Assembly (NCBI GenBank): GCA_030386875.1
Contig: CM059566.1
Location: 36,616,068 to 36,680,067, forward strand
DNA length: 64,000 nt
Direction of reading: 5' to 3'
Origin: Morinoia aosen
Taxonomy: Eukaryota; Arthropoda; Malacostraca; Amphipoda; Talitridae
Within the stretch, counting starts at the first letter, position 1; each line of letters begins with the position of its first letter. Below the pieces are notes generated by a model. The model made no database searches and had not been told where the DNA came from. It saw only the letters and a list, made by a program, of their open reading frames with translations. Position numbers and translations under genes: made by a program. Shown here piece by piece: positions 45,912-58,868 of this stretch.

Positions 45912-46245
45912 CTGACAAGTTGGTTTAAGCTTCCCTAACAACAACACAGGCAGAGGAAGAAGGCAAGAGGGGATGGAGAAAAGCACCATTTAGTACGGAA
46001 TTAGGGGCGCCGGGAATATACGCACCAAGAGAGTGCCCACATTCTACTCATAGGTACTGCAAGATTGAAAGAAGTTTATGGAAGAAGATGAACGTTGAAA
46101 AAGAAGTAATAGGTCCTGAAAAAAGACAAGGAATCGAAGAAAGTGGTTCACAAGAAAACAAAACATCAATTTTATTTTTACCAAAAAATGCCTATCTAAC
46201 CTTCAGCTCGGAAACGCTGGGAGCGCTTCCGTTTCTCCCAAGAAG
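45912..46245 (-). mobile_element. SINE-A copy 18, head degraded
   Basis: gacaagttggtttaagcttc, aagcaccatttagtacggaa and gcctatctaaccttcagctc; the head hairpins are lost. Confidence 0.7.
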
Positions 46246-46768
46246 CGCGAACTTTCAAAAAAAAAATCGCGAAACGAGTGAAAGAAAAATCCAGACAATG
46301 TACTCTACTGCAGGAATATTTTGCCACAAGATTTTGAAAAAATAAATTAAAACAAGACGCAGCGGAGGAAAATAAAATTTAAAAAATAGTCAATTCACAA
46401 AAAATTATAAATTACATAAACAGAATAAATGAAATACACAAAATATACTGAACTATGTAAATTGACATCATAATATAACCACTATAGGAACGCTAAAACA
46501 TGTTCCAAGAGCCTACAGTGGGTTTAGATTTGTAGTTGTCAGACACGCCTCGTTTCTTTCCTTCACTTCCCTTCATCTCGCGCTAGAGGCCGTCGTACCC
46601 AGCACCTGAACCATGAACGAGTGTCTTCGTTTTGTATTCTTCGCACTCATTACAAGTTTTTGTTTCATTTAGATGCTTACCACTTTTCCTTTCCCAGCTG
46701 AGCATTTACAGCTGTGCTAAAATAAACATTTGTCTTTCGCATGTGAGAGGAACTCGAAAAAAGTGATT
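46246..46768. other. Intron-like sequence
   Basis: AT-rich, with a short GC-richer run at 46540-46620. Nothing supported. Confidence 0.35.
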
Positions 46769-47125
46769 ATTAGATTCGATCAGTAAATTGAAGCCTCCTT
46801 AACCACAACAAAGGCATTTTTAAGAGAGGAAGGCACCATTTCGTATAGAGTTAAGGGATAGTGGAACCTGTAAGGAAGGTGTTCTCACACAAGACCTTCT
46901 GGGCATAGAAACATTATATTAAAAAAAGTTGATGCGATAAGGTATTAATTGAAGAAGTAAGACAAAGGTGCTGAAAAAATGATCACTGAACCGCCAAAAA
47001 AAGGCCCGTAACAAAACACGAACTTATTCTATTTTAACAAAAGGGAGGTTCACTTACCCTTCAGCTCAGGACCTAACATCTACCACTGCGAGCGCTCATT
47101 CCCACAGACACAATAGTTGTATCCC
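46769..47125 (-). mobile_element. SINE-A copy 19, complete
   Basis: Tail attagattcgatcagtaaat; head acacaatagttgtatccccc + atgcggagg. GAAAAAAGT precedes it and a similar run follows, a possible TSD. Confidence 0.8.
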
Positions 47126-49653
47126 CCATGCGGAGGAAAAAAAAGTTAGATACATCAATTTTAAATGCATTGATCAAATACTAATGCAGATTCTTTTCGG
47201 TGTTGAAACCCCGTACATGATAATGAATTTACCGTCATTTTGATTAAGTTAGTTACGATCGTTAGGATATACAGTACATTAAAGCGCAAGCAACACTGTA
47301 ACACCACCAAGACGATTAAAAAATATAATTACAGCTGATGAATGGATAGTATGGAGTCAACAACATTTCAGCGAAGATCAGTAAGTAGCAGGGATGTATC
47401 CTGGCAGAAGAGCTCTAACGCAGTTTAAGCAGTATAAGCACTAAATGCACGTATGGAAATTTCGCAAACATAATATACCACTTCTACTGGTGCAGAGCAA
47501 AACGAAACTGAAGAACTATCGTGACCTCCCTTACAGATGTGATGCAAGCAAGAATTCCTGTACATGCAGTCAGGAAAAGTTCCAGTATTTCACTGAAGCG
47601 AGACGTGACAACTTATTTTAGTATACCATCATAATGGCCTCCTAATAAATATTTTCTAGCAGCTGGATACGAAGAAAATGGAAACGTCATTTTTCGAGGA
47701 CCAACTCCACGGAAGAATTACACCCCGTCTAGAAAAATAAATTTTCGCTTCATGACTACGTAAACATTGAATTAATAGCTCAAGAGACTACTTGAACTAA
47801 TATAGCCCCGCAAAATGACCTAAAATATGGGTCATATGCGTATTCTCAGAAACAATTCCAATTAGTATGAGGGAGTAATAGAATCGAGAAGCGTCCAATG
47901 AATTTCACAACAATGGAGATTCAATTTGTTCTCAAAATTCTAGTCTAAGCAACAGAGAGACAGAAAAAATTCAGCATTATTAATCGATAAAAGCACTCGA
48001 TAGATAAATAAAATTTAATACTTGAATTTTGATGAAAACTCTAAATATTATGGAAGTTTAACACACGACATGTCCAATTTGAACCTTAATTCTTAAGTGA
48101 ATTCAACTAATTCGCAGCAGATTAATAACAAAAAACCTTTATTACACTCTAAACCTACTTAACTTTGGAATTTTGCATCGACCAAGAAGCTAAATAGAAC
48201 GAGAGACAAACATTTGTTAAGTTATGAAGGCTAAAGACGCTTCAAGCTAACAACTTCAATGCAACATCTCACGGGAGTACCACGCAATTGGAGCTCGTAA
48301 GCGAATTTTTGCGCTTGCGAAAACATTTAGGATTATTGGAAACGCCTCTTACCGTCAAGAATAAAGGCCACACCACTTCTTTAAATATCGAGCGAGAGCA
48401 AAAAAAGTGTTTCCCAGCGAGCTTGAAAGATTTCAATAGCGGCGACGAGAACAGAAAGACTCATCAACAAATATCAAGAAACTGAAAGCAGGAAGGCCAA
48501 CCAAGCCATTGGAGTTGGATTAGAGAAGATCGGACAGTAGTGTAACTGGCGTTCATTAAGGGCCTTCAATGGAGTGGTGAGTGGCAACAACGATCGACTT
48601 GAAGGCACACTCGCTGGCATAGAGCAAATGAGATCAGCTTCGAAGAGGACGTAGATCAGGACCGGCTGTCACACTTCAACAGACACAAGCTATAGTCAGA
48701 CGGTGGTACACTAACTGCGGCCTTCAGCCTCAAGAGTTATATCTTCTTTGCAAATATGTAAGCGTAATAATTCTTTTAAAATCGCACATAAAAACGAGAA
48801 GATTATAACTGACTAATTAACGAATTTAATCGTGATTCTTTAGTATCATTTCCTTACTGAAAGATCTGTGTTATTTACGGAAGATCTTCCACCAATTCAA
48901 GGAGTCATACACAAATAAACTTGGACTTAAATCACACCCAAATTCAAAAACACATCAAGATTTATTTAACACAACGATATAGCGATAGATACGAGTCAAA
49001 ACGAAAGAAAATAAAACAAAACTAAAATGTCAAGATTTTCAGATATATGCTTTGCAATTTCCACACAAATTAAACTAGATACACAGAGATAAGATTACGA
49101 CAACAAACACTGTGTAAACAACAGAAAAAGAAACGTAAATTTGAACGAGTTTAAAATTAGAACAGAAATACAATACATTATGCCAAGAGAAGACATGTTG
49201 ATTACCACAAAAAGAACAACTTGAGAACTGAAAGGGATTTCAAAAATTTGTGTTTGTGCTACAAAATACCAACTCTACCCAAAATACATTTATACAGCGA
49301 AGATTCAAAAATAATTATCGTACAATCGTTGTGCAAAATAATAAAAATAAAATTAGTAACAAGCTTGCTCATAAACGAAGTCCCACATATCACATTCCAC
49401 GGTAAACATTCAACAGGACGGTATAAATACTCAAAACACAGCAAGCAAAGGATCTACCCACTTGTTCAACAAAAGTTGCAGAAAAAGCCATAAAACTGTA
49501 CAATAACCGAAGGTCGGATGGCCATCAAGTCAGTTCAGTGAGGGATAACAAAAGGGTTTAGAGAGGAACAGAGCAAAAAAACAGCAGCAGCCAACGTGTA
49601 GTAAGAAAGAGCGACGCGAGAGCACTACAAGAGGCAGCAGGTGGGGAACTCAC
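47126..49653. other. Intron sequence, nothing recognised
   Basis: No repeat copy in 2.5 kb. Plus-strand frames at 48288-48485 and 49221-49493 are open, but there is no splice or start evidence. Confidence 0.4.
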
Positions 49654-49707
49654 ATGGCGTCTGCCTGCGTAGACCAGGCAGTTTGTAGGAAGCGCAACGC
49701 AGCCTTA
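49654..49707 (-). CDS. 54-nt coding exon (possible cassette)
   Basis: Acceptor tgtgtctgttaacag|T and donor GCCAT|GTGAGTTCC are both strong. One completing base, then KAALRFLQTAWSTQADA, then AT. AC from the 51852 exon plus T gives Thr, and AT plus A of the 43140 exon gives Ile. Its length is a multiple of three, and the two flanking exons also join in frame without it (AC + A = Thr), so skipping would keep the frame. A second frame is open but would create a TAA at the next junction. The sequence looks like an amphipathic helix. Confidence 0.6.
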
Positions 49708-51851
49708 CTGTTAACAGACACACAGAACATCACGGCACACTTCGTCGTATGGGCAACACATTGCCATGAGTTTCCTTGAGCGGTTGTTCATAACCTTGTT
49801 CCATGATCCTTCAATAACTATCAAACTTCAACATTTTAAACTAACGAAATGCCTTGAAACTCAATATTTTACTTCAGCTTTTTGAACCAGCAGTAGAACA
49901 AACGAATTTCAAAACGATGCTCAAATATTCAGTAAATTTTACTCAATGTTCTCAAAAATTCATTAGGACCACGGATTTTATGATTAAGAACCACCTCTAT
50001 AAAAATGATTCTCATGGGAGAGAAAACAAAACACAAGTATAAAAAATGGCGAGGCAAAACTTCGGATCAGAGGGAGCGTAGAAACGCTACTTCAACCGTC
50101 AACTGACGTTTTATATCAAATTTGCATCAAAAACTATTTTCAACAACGCCAAAAATTATTTTCTTGTAGGATACATATTGAAAAATCAAAACGAACGAGG
50201 AAAAATCGAAATTTATCTTAGTAGGGGTTTTCAACAATGGGATCAAAACATTATGCAAATGTTGAACTAATATCCTACGCAAAATAAAAAAAATTAATTT
50301 TCATAAACAGAGAAGTTGGATTTTATATTTTCAATGTATTGTTCTAGTGAACAAAACGCGAATATTTAGAAGAATGGGAGACGTATGCAGTGACACTCAA
50401 GAAATATGAGATCATCTAATTGTAAATGACCGTTTCACTGCAAAAGATTGCAGAACTTCTTCACTACATGGGAAAAGACGTCTTTCATTAGAAAGCAAAA
50501 ACTGAGAACCAGAAACTCTTCTCATTATGCACAAGGAACGTTGATTTCTCTCGATGGTCAATGCATAAACAATTTCTTCGCAGTTCTCGCTGGTATTGTG
50601 TACCATGGCAGTAATTGAAGAGCTCTAAATCAGTTATACGTAGGTGTTTTAAGCTTCATTCGACAAAGTATGAGCAAATGTTCCCGCATTAGCAATTCAC
50701 AGCTTTGGATGAGTGCTCATATAGCCTATTTGACCGGAAGTGAATTAAAGCCTTTTAATATCCTCGGCAAGAGTCGATCCAAAAACAAGAAACCAGAGAG
50801 ATATTCAAATCATTATGAAAGTTGTAGAAGTACACCGACCCGTAAAGAACCAAGATAATGGGAAAAATCCAAAGACCCTAAACTAATTAATGGAAAAACA
50901 TGCATTGGATGTAGAACACAAAACAAATACAGAAAACAATGAAGTCTTCAAGTCATCGATATAACTTCGATAGTGAAGTGGATGTCTACACAAAAATGAC
51001 TACTGCTATAACTACAGGACGGTGAGGAAATTACAACATATTATACACTCACACTATGGCTTCTACTGGTTTAATGCATTACATGTGATTTAAATATATT
51101 TGCATCACTCATGTGGAAACAACTGTCATAACACGCCCAAGACGTACCACAACGTTAGGTACAAAACGTTTTTCATCGCGCTCTTGCAATTCGACATCGG
51201 TATGAAAAGACTCGATAATTTTCGGCCGCATACTTAAATACGACGGAAGCATCACTGATATATGTACAGTAGCCTGGTTTCCATGGGTGCATTAGGGAAT
51301 TCCAGCAAACTAAAAAAGATAAGTGATTAGCATTGGTTCAATTTTTCCTCATCTGAAATTCAATCATTCCTAACATTAAAGCGAAGGCTGAATTTTCGTG
51401 TAAGATTTTGAAAATACTTTTTTACGTGTATTTTGTTTTGGTTTAGTGAATAATATTGCAAGACACTAGAGTGCATTACAACTTCCATGCCTTACGAAAA
51501 AATAAGGTTTAATTTCCACGAGCTTCAAAATATATTTATTTGGTCAAGACATCTTTACAGCGTAACTTGACATGACCAGTAAAGAGCAAAGTTAGACTTA
51601 TACTACGGCACGCAGTCGCGAGTGAACGTAATCTTCCACCTCCAGCAAAACAATCTTCCAACAAGCACACGAGCGCATCGACAGTAAAACGAAGGTCTCG
51701 CTGGTAACACTTGCAGAAGAAATTAGCACAAAATATCTAGCGCTAGTTTCCTTCTTAAGATTACAGCACACAAGAGGTCTGGTAGTTAGGTTGGCACTTG
51801 CTGCTGTAGCAAACACGAGCTAGCCTACAGAGGAGGAAGGCAGGTACTCAC
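49708..51851. other. Intron, nothing recognised
   Basis: AT-rich sequence between phase-matched exons; no SINE-A copies. Confidence 0.45.
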
Positions 51852-52086
51852 GTGGCGTCGGGCAGAGCGGCGGCCATATCAAGAGCAGCCGAGTCACCGG
51901 CCTCGTCATCGTGCAGGAGGTCCCTCGCGACGCCCCCGTCATCGAAGTCGCATGTGTGGTTCGAGGACAAGGAAGCGCCAGGGATGGAGTCGCTCCGCCG
52001 GGACACAGAGGGATCCCGACCTCCCGGGTGCCCTGAAGTGGAAGAGCCGCTTCCTCCAGGCGTGGTGCTGCTACTCTTGTCCACAC
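51852..52086 (-). CDS. Coding exon, Ser/Gly-rich then acidic
   Basis: 235 nt, strongly GC-rich against its flanks, with acceptor gtacgtgtgcag|GTG and donor CGCCAC|GTGAGTACC. After two completing bases, 77 codons run from VDKSSSTTPGGSGSSTSG through SVSRRSDSIPGASLSSN to an acidic end with LLHDDEAGDSAALDMAAALP. Phase 1 in, phase 2 out. SRRSDS and neighbouring serines look like kinase or 14-3-3 sites (inference). The preceding exon is not found to the right with confidence, so the N terminus lies in unrecognised exons or outside the window. The opposite strand is open as well, but lacks splice signals. Confidence 0.7.
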
Positions 52087-53984
52087 CTGCACACGTACGC
52101 AACACACAAATGATTAATGCGGCGAACTATGATTCTGTTAAATAAAAGTCAGGGTGCTATGAGCTTGAGATCCAGCTAAAACAGAAGGAGAAGTAAAACG
52201 AATTACAGAACGACGAAGGTGCTCAGGACCACAGTTTAGTGTTAACAGCGAAAACAAAAATGAAATCTAGGCATGTTGATAGTTGAGTCAATTCATTTTC
52301 TATCTCTAGGAGGCAAACAAATAATAAAAACAAAAGAAAATCAAAATCGCATGCTATCATAAATTAGAATGGAATTTCGATTTTAAGTGATTACATGCAT
52401 CAGTATAAATATTGAGCGAAAATACTGCATATTATGCATCTGCAACGTAGCTAAACTATTATCAATTTATAGATTACAGCAGAGTAAATTATACATAGAT
52501 AGGTGATATCAATAACATGTTGTTCGCAGGAAGAGGTGGACGCCGCAAGAAAGCCCACGCGCACGAACAAGAAGAAGCAGCTACTCGGTAAAAATTCAAA
52601 GGGGATATTCAGCTCAGCAATTCCAGGCAACAGCTTGTAAGGAGGTGATCATCGTCCTTCAAGTAATGATGACAAGGATACTACGTAACAGATCGAAATG
52701 CGTGACTTAGGGCCTCGTGCCAAAAGGGGACCAGCAGGGCGAGCTATCGACAGCAGTAAAATCTTACGAAGTGATGATAGTGTTGAATATGATGTTCTTA
52801 TTTTTCATAAGAGTTCAATTATTGTGTGTGGAAAATTCAAAATTTAGCTAGTACTTTTACGGATGGCGTCTCTACCCTCCTATGCGTGCCTGGTCTATAA
52901 ATTGTAACGCAGTGGTCTAAATATTACATTTCCAATTTCAATAGTGCTGTACCCATATTTTGTGTAGGTAGATTGTTCTGGGATTTCTCACTAATTACTT
53001 AGTTAAACGCAGATTCATATCTTTTTGCAACTCACGTGTTTACATCAAGTAAAACAATTGAATATTTCAGTTAGTCATTATCCCCGTGTTGATCAAACTA
53101 ATGTAGTGTAAAAATTTCTCTGTATCTCTTATTATTCTCTTTCTGCGTACCCTTCCCTTCCAGTTTTTCTAATTTACTTTTCTCCCTCTCTCCCTGCTGA
53201 GGATTTAAATCCCCTCTTCGACACCTGACTCTCCTTACACATATAGGAGGAAACAAGATGCCTGGACATAGCAACATAAGACGTTCAAATAATATCGGTT
53301 CATGTTTTTGAAGCATAGATACGTATATTTTTAATAATTATAGAATTATTCTATTGAGACGGAGTTCTCTCCTGACCCCCAATACAAAAATAATAACTAT
53401 ATTTAACTTGTTAAAATAAAATACACTAATCCGAGAGCAGTTTCCCTCGGGCAAGGCTGATTCTGCGAAACTTCCCTCCGTCCACTTCCCTCGGTGAGAT
53501 CATTTTTTTCGGAATGGAATGTCATAAATTGAATGGGATGAAACAAATGCATTTGTCTGACAGTGCAAGAAAATAGTAGGATTCAAATACCACATTGGTT
53601 TATTTCAGACTTGAAAAAGAGTCAGTTTATTTGACAAAAAAATAAGTCCATTTCAAAAGAGGTGTCTAAAATCAAAAATCACATCGGAATATAAAAGAAG
53701 AAATTAATTTCGAATCGGAAATTAGGAGAACAAATTTTCAGCTATGATTCGTTTCATTAACACTCAAGGAAAATGAGGGGGAAAGCTACCAATATTCATT
53801 TCTTGCACAATTTCCCTCGTTTCAGCTCCTTTCACTCGAGAAATGCATCAAGCATACATGATTCCATTCCGGTCTTTTTGATCCCGCATCATTTTTTACC
53901 CCATTAACTGTCAAATCTCATTACAAGGATTATCTAAGCGCATCGAACATTTAAACAAAGCGGATTGCTCATTTTTATGCTAAA
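52087..53984. other. Intron or upstream sequence
   Basis: AT-rich. A minus-strand frame at 53098-53316 (GDLNPQQGEREKSKLEKLEG) has some coding look but no start or splice support. Confidence 0.35.
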
Positions 53985-54332
53985 AGTTAAAGTGAGCCTC
54001 CCCTCTTCTTAACACGACAAAGATGTTCCAAGAGAGGAAGAATGAAGGTACCATTTAGTATGGACTTGAGGGAACGCGGAATCTATGCACAAGGTGCATA
54101 GAAACAGTAACCTAAGAAAGAAGATCATGAAACAAGAAAAAAGTTGAAGAAGAAAGTAGTAGGTGCTGAAAAACAGGACAGCAGTGAACCGAAAAAAGAT
54201 GGTCGTTAACAAAACAAAAACCTATTTTATTACAACAAAAAGGAAGCCTACCTAACCTTTAGCTCGCGCCCACACATAGTCCCCATGAGAGCGCTAATTC
54301 CCTTAGATACAATAGTTGTATTCCCCTGAGGG
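53985..54332 (-). mobile_element. SINE-A copy 20, complete short form
   Basis: gttaaagtgagcctcccctc; gaacgcggaatctatgcaca; head gatacaatagttgtattccc + ctgaggggg. Low divergence from copies 1, 9 and 16. Confidence 0.82.
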
Positions 54333-54580
54333 GGAGAGAGTCCCCATGTGCTATCTTTGAGTACACAAACAGAAAAATAAAATTACGTCTATGAAATGAG
54401 AAACACGTTGAACATGAAATAGGTGCTGAAAAAAGGACTATAATGACATGAGAAAAAATGATCCGTTAAACAAGCTATTCTATTTCAACAAAGGGTAGGC
54501 CTGTTTAAACTTCAGAGCGAAACCTTGCATCTTTCCCCAGCAAACGCTAATTCCCATAGAAACGATAATTGCGTCTGAGG
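54333..54580 (-). mobile_element. SINE-A copy 21, tail side missing
   Basis: Directly follows copy 20. gaaataggtgctgaaaaaag, acaaagggtaggcctg and cgctaattcccatagaaacg match the head half. Confidence 0.6.
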
Positions 54581-55385
54581 AAGGCGTTCACAAGAAAATA
54601 AATGTCTTTTCAGAGCTTCAGTACTTGCGTACACTCAGGTTTTCAGTATGAACCACCTCAATGAAGTGCCAGCTAAATTAAAAAAAAAATTCGAGCAACG
54701 GAAGGCTTTATTCTCCGCACGCAGAAACGAGTCAGATGGGATCGATGAAGAATGCTCTATGAAAAGTTTCAATTATTTTACTTGGGAATGCCGGTAGCGT
54801 CAGCAATATCGGAGGTATTTGCGCACTGCTTTGAATTTTAAAAGATGATAGCAATAAAAACACACGCTGCAAGCCAGTAATCCCACGCATTCCAGCAGGC
54901 GAACTAACGCAGCTTACTTCACAGTATCTCAGGGTTCGATCAAGCAATAATTCGACTAAGCAATTGACCTAAGTTCAAACTTTTACGTTAACTGATAGAA
55001 CTGTTCATCAACTGTTAAAATACTAAAACGCAAGTTAAAACTCTGCGATTACAGATCGTGATTTTTTTTAAATAGACACTATGTCAAGAAACTGTACCGT
55101 ACAAATTTATTTCATATTAGATGTTATGGACGCACATGCCGGTTTGCATATCTACAAAGTTTAACGAAGAAAATTTCTCGTCATTATTTTCTTGGCTAAA
55201 ACTTAGTAGAAATAAAAACCGACACGTACTTCCATACGTTCGAAGGTGCTACGGTAAGGAAGGTGCACGGCTTTTCGAAAATTTGAGAACGTTTCCTTAA
55301 CGTTGGTAAAAGTTCAGTTGGATATTGTTTTTTTTAAGGCTTGTAAGATTTAACATATTTTTATTCCACGCTACTATATTCTTAT
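54581..55385. other. Intron-like sequence, nothing recognised
   Basis: AT-rich; no repeat copy. Confidence 0.4.
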
Positions 55386-55674
55386 ATTAGATATTAGTTT
55401 TAGCCTTCCTAACCGCAACAAAGGCGTTCTGTGTACAAGGTCCATAGAAACAGTGAGTTGAGAAAGAAGTTTATGAAACAAGATAAAAGTTGAAGAAGAA
55501 AGTAGCAAATGCTGAAAACAGGACAATACAGAAAAAGATAGTCTGCGACATAAAAAATTTCCCTTTATTTCAACGAAAAGAAGCCCTATCTAATCTTTAG
55601 TTCGGGACCTTACATTTTTCCCAATGTGAGCGCGCTAATTCACATAGATGCACTAGTTGTATCCGTCTGAGGGG
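55386..55674 (-). mobile_element. SINE-A copy 22, internally deleted
   Basis: Tail ttagatattagttttagcct joins aaaggcgttctgtgtacaag, so about 70 bp of the body (agagaggaag to aatctat) is missing. Head gatgcactagttgtatcc + gtctgagggg. Confidence 0.78.
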
Positions 55675-58140
55675 ACCGTACAAATTCAAGTTTGACTAGA
55701 AGTTAGCACAAATCAGCCTTGCCACATTCAGAAATATGTAATACTAATTAATCAAACTCGCGTTTGTTCACCGAGACGTCAAACATAAGTGCATTTCACA
55801 ACTGAAAACAAAGCTCTCGCTAATCATCAAACTGTTCGGTAGCTGAATAAACAAAATGAAAAAAGGGTTCATTCTAAATTGTCTAGCTGTGAAATGAAAT
55901 GGGGTAAAAACAACTAGCAATAAACAACACGACCTTTAACACATAAATATAGCAATAAACTTTGCTCCATTAATATCAGCGGAATCGGGAGAACATTGCT
56001 CTGTGTGCACTCTATTATCCTGTCAAGAAGGGTCGTACAAAAGAAAAAAGTGGAAATTGAGCACTGCTAATAAATCGACACACGACAAGAAAGTGCAAGT
56101 AATAACTCAGAGCCACTGTCATCCTAAATCAAGTCAAGAAGTGCAGGATGAGCTGCAACAGGATCGAACTGACAGAAAGCAGATGCTGATTTACTGGTTA
56201 CGATGACAGGGAGACGAAGAAACATTTGAATTACAACACAACTTGTGCCTATGAATAGCATCATCTCGTTCCAATACTTTCCAGTACAAAGAAATATATT
56301 TGTTAAGACAGGTTTCAAAATCGTGAAAACTGCTGTTAGCCATGTTCAAAGAGATCTATACGACACGAAAAAGTGAGCTTCAATGAAGGTGGGGTCCATC
56401 CCACTTAAATTACAGCAATATTCCTGCCGACCAAGCAAAATACATCCTACAAAATGCAGGCCTCAGAGCGATACAACCGATGTGCATGCCTGCAACGACT
56501 GCTCGATAAAGCGATCGAAATGCAGCGCGCACAAGTGTGCTGAGTCGGTAGAATCGATTTTCCCACGCCAAAATAATAAGCTACTTTCATGGCCATACTA
56601 CATTTAAACCTTATAATCGTACAGCAAAATAAACCTTCTCGGAAACATTCTTAAAGAAATTATACTCATTTCGAAGGGAATAAAAGAAACTGAAACGCCT
56701 ACTTGACCAATAAAATATTGGCTTCAATCAAATTACTCAAATTGTTAGCATGCACTTAACACATAAGGCAATTTCTGAGCCACGCTAAGTCCGACATGCT
56801 GTAGACAACAACGAGGAACCACCAAAAATTGAATACGCCGTTCAATATACGCGTTCATGAGCGTAACGCACGTACATCAACTTGAAAAATAATTTAGGGA
56901 ACTATATCGATTGGACTGGCGTGAAGTGAGTACATTAGATGCCGTGAAGGGACACAATATATTGATCCACACATGCAGTGAGCTGCATTGCAGGCAGGCC
57001 GCCTGCCTCACTCGCCAACAAAATAGCAATGGCAAGCAAGACTAAACGACGCTAACAAGTGATCCAGTTGGTTTTTGAAGATGTTGGTTTGGGACACAAT
57101 TTTAGAGATTTTCTAGCAGCATCGCAAATTGATAGCAATAACCGGTACAAATTTCCAGTTTTTTCTATATGTTACTTTAGGTAAGAAACTGCAGACTCTC
57201 TTAAAAATATTATACTTTGTCGAATCTTTACATATTTTATTAACATGAAAACCAATACCAATGGAAAAACTATGCTAAACGCAAAGCCTCGATACTTCTG
57301 CATACACATGAACCAACAAAGTTTTTCTCTTTACATCCACCGAGGAAAAAATGAAGAAAATTATAACAACGGAGTTGCGGAAGTACAGCAGCACCTGCTG
57401 CTGTAGCGTAACGCACTCCCCTCTTGGCGATATAAGTCCATCAAGCACACTCACGAGAAGTATGGCTTCGCCTAAGTATCAAGTAATTACGCGGATCATG
57501 ACCAACCAGAAAGTTAGCCGCAGATGGTAGAGGCATACGAGATACTATAAATAGACCAGAAAAGATGACAAATTTATTTATTGCGAAGTCAATAGCTAAG
57601 CCATGCATTTCCAAAAGCAGGAAAAACATATTGTGCCAGTGAAGTACAGCGCGACGACTGCAAATTCGTATTCCCCATGACTGTGTCTGTTGAATGGTTT
57701 AACATTGGATAACAGGATCGTGTAGATAGGCTTAATAAAAGCTACTTTCAAAATTTTTTGTATCATAATAATTGAAATGAATTAACTTCAAACACCCGCC
57801 TTCCATGGTAGAAAATATGAGCGTCAATAGGGATTAATCGACACATACTTACGTATGTATACATCCAAGGCGCTACGATATGACCCTAGCTAGTTGTACT
57901 TATTCACTACTCGCACACACAACCTGAACAACATCCGTGGATAGAGAATAATTACAAGAACACCAGATGAAACGGACAACAATGAAATGACACTAAGCTT
58001 AATTGGCGAGAATAAGGAGTGACATTGTCATTATGACCTAAGACCGCCATAACAAGGGCCATATAGAAGGGATCAAAGAACTTGCACAGACCCTCATTAA
58101 CAGGACAGCGTTAACTGCCTCGCTCCATGCATGCAAGTAC
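55675..58140. other. Intron-like sequence with small unproven ORFs
   Basis: A plus-strand ATG at 56383 opens 74 codons with six spaced Cys (...CRPSKIHPTKC... CNDCSIKRSKCSAHKC) but no signal peptide. No other support. Confidence 0.25.
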
Positions 58141-58149
58141 TTAAATCTA

Positions 58150-58215
58150 GACTGAGTCGCTCAAACGTCACGTTTGCACCTCCACCGGTCATACCACGGG
58201 TTCAAACCATTGTTC
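58150..58215 (+). repeat. Weak tRNA-like stretch
   Basis: gactgagtcgctcaaacgtc followed about 40 nt later by ccacgggttcaaaccattg, a good B box. The 'ccggtcat' before it resembles the same part of the tRNA-like unit at 6918. Probably a decayed SINE head. Confidence 0.25.
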
Positions 58216-58670
58216 CTTTACGGATTCGTCGATACGTGACGTCGTAAATTGTTAACAAAACTAAATGCAGTCCTCACTGTCATAAGATACCTCATGAGAA
58301 AAGCTAAATAATTTCAAAGTCAATAAGGTAAATAAAAAATAGAGACCATTTTTACCCCTAACATCAAATTATATGCACAAAAATACAACAATGAAAATAT
58401 TTACTCAATCAAAAATTTTAAACCTTAAGCTTTACAAAAATCAAAAACTGAGAGCAGTTTGAGGTTAAGGAGACGATCAACAACCGTAAAATGTAATTTA
58501 AGAGAAAAATGAGACAAAAACCACCTTAGGGAGATAGTAGCTCTGACAGCAAGAATGATTCCGGTACACTTCAATATTAAGGGATTTCTGTCGTAGTCAT
58601 AAATATAAATATAAACATAATTTTGCTAACCCATTCATTAAAATAATCATAACCATTATAGAGAATTGTG

Positions 58671-58704
58671 TGATAAATATATGGTATATACCATATATTT
58701 ATCA
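58671..58704. repeat. 34-bp perfect palindrome
   Basis: TGATAAATATATGGTAT followed directly by its reverse complement. Nearby at 58738 the arm start gtgtgataaatata recurs once more. AT-rich; may extrude as a cruciform. Confidence 0.9.
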
Positions 58705-58868
58705 TACACATGAACCAACATAAATATAGTTTTATAGTGTGATAAATATAGTTTTCGTAAATATAACTAAAGGGCAAAAACATGCCCTAAACAGGCAGTA
58801 AATTTGATGAAACTATATAAATAGGTAACAAAATTATACCTAAATATTAAAAGAAGTATTTAGCTACT

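Noticed and set aside
57841..57900. Strong minus-strand donor GTAAGTATG with a short open stretch upstream
   Set aside because: The frame that would end in phase 1, needed by the 52086 exon, contains a stop; no secure acceptor.
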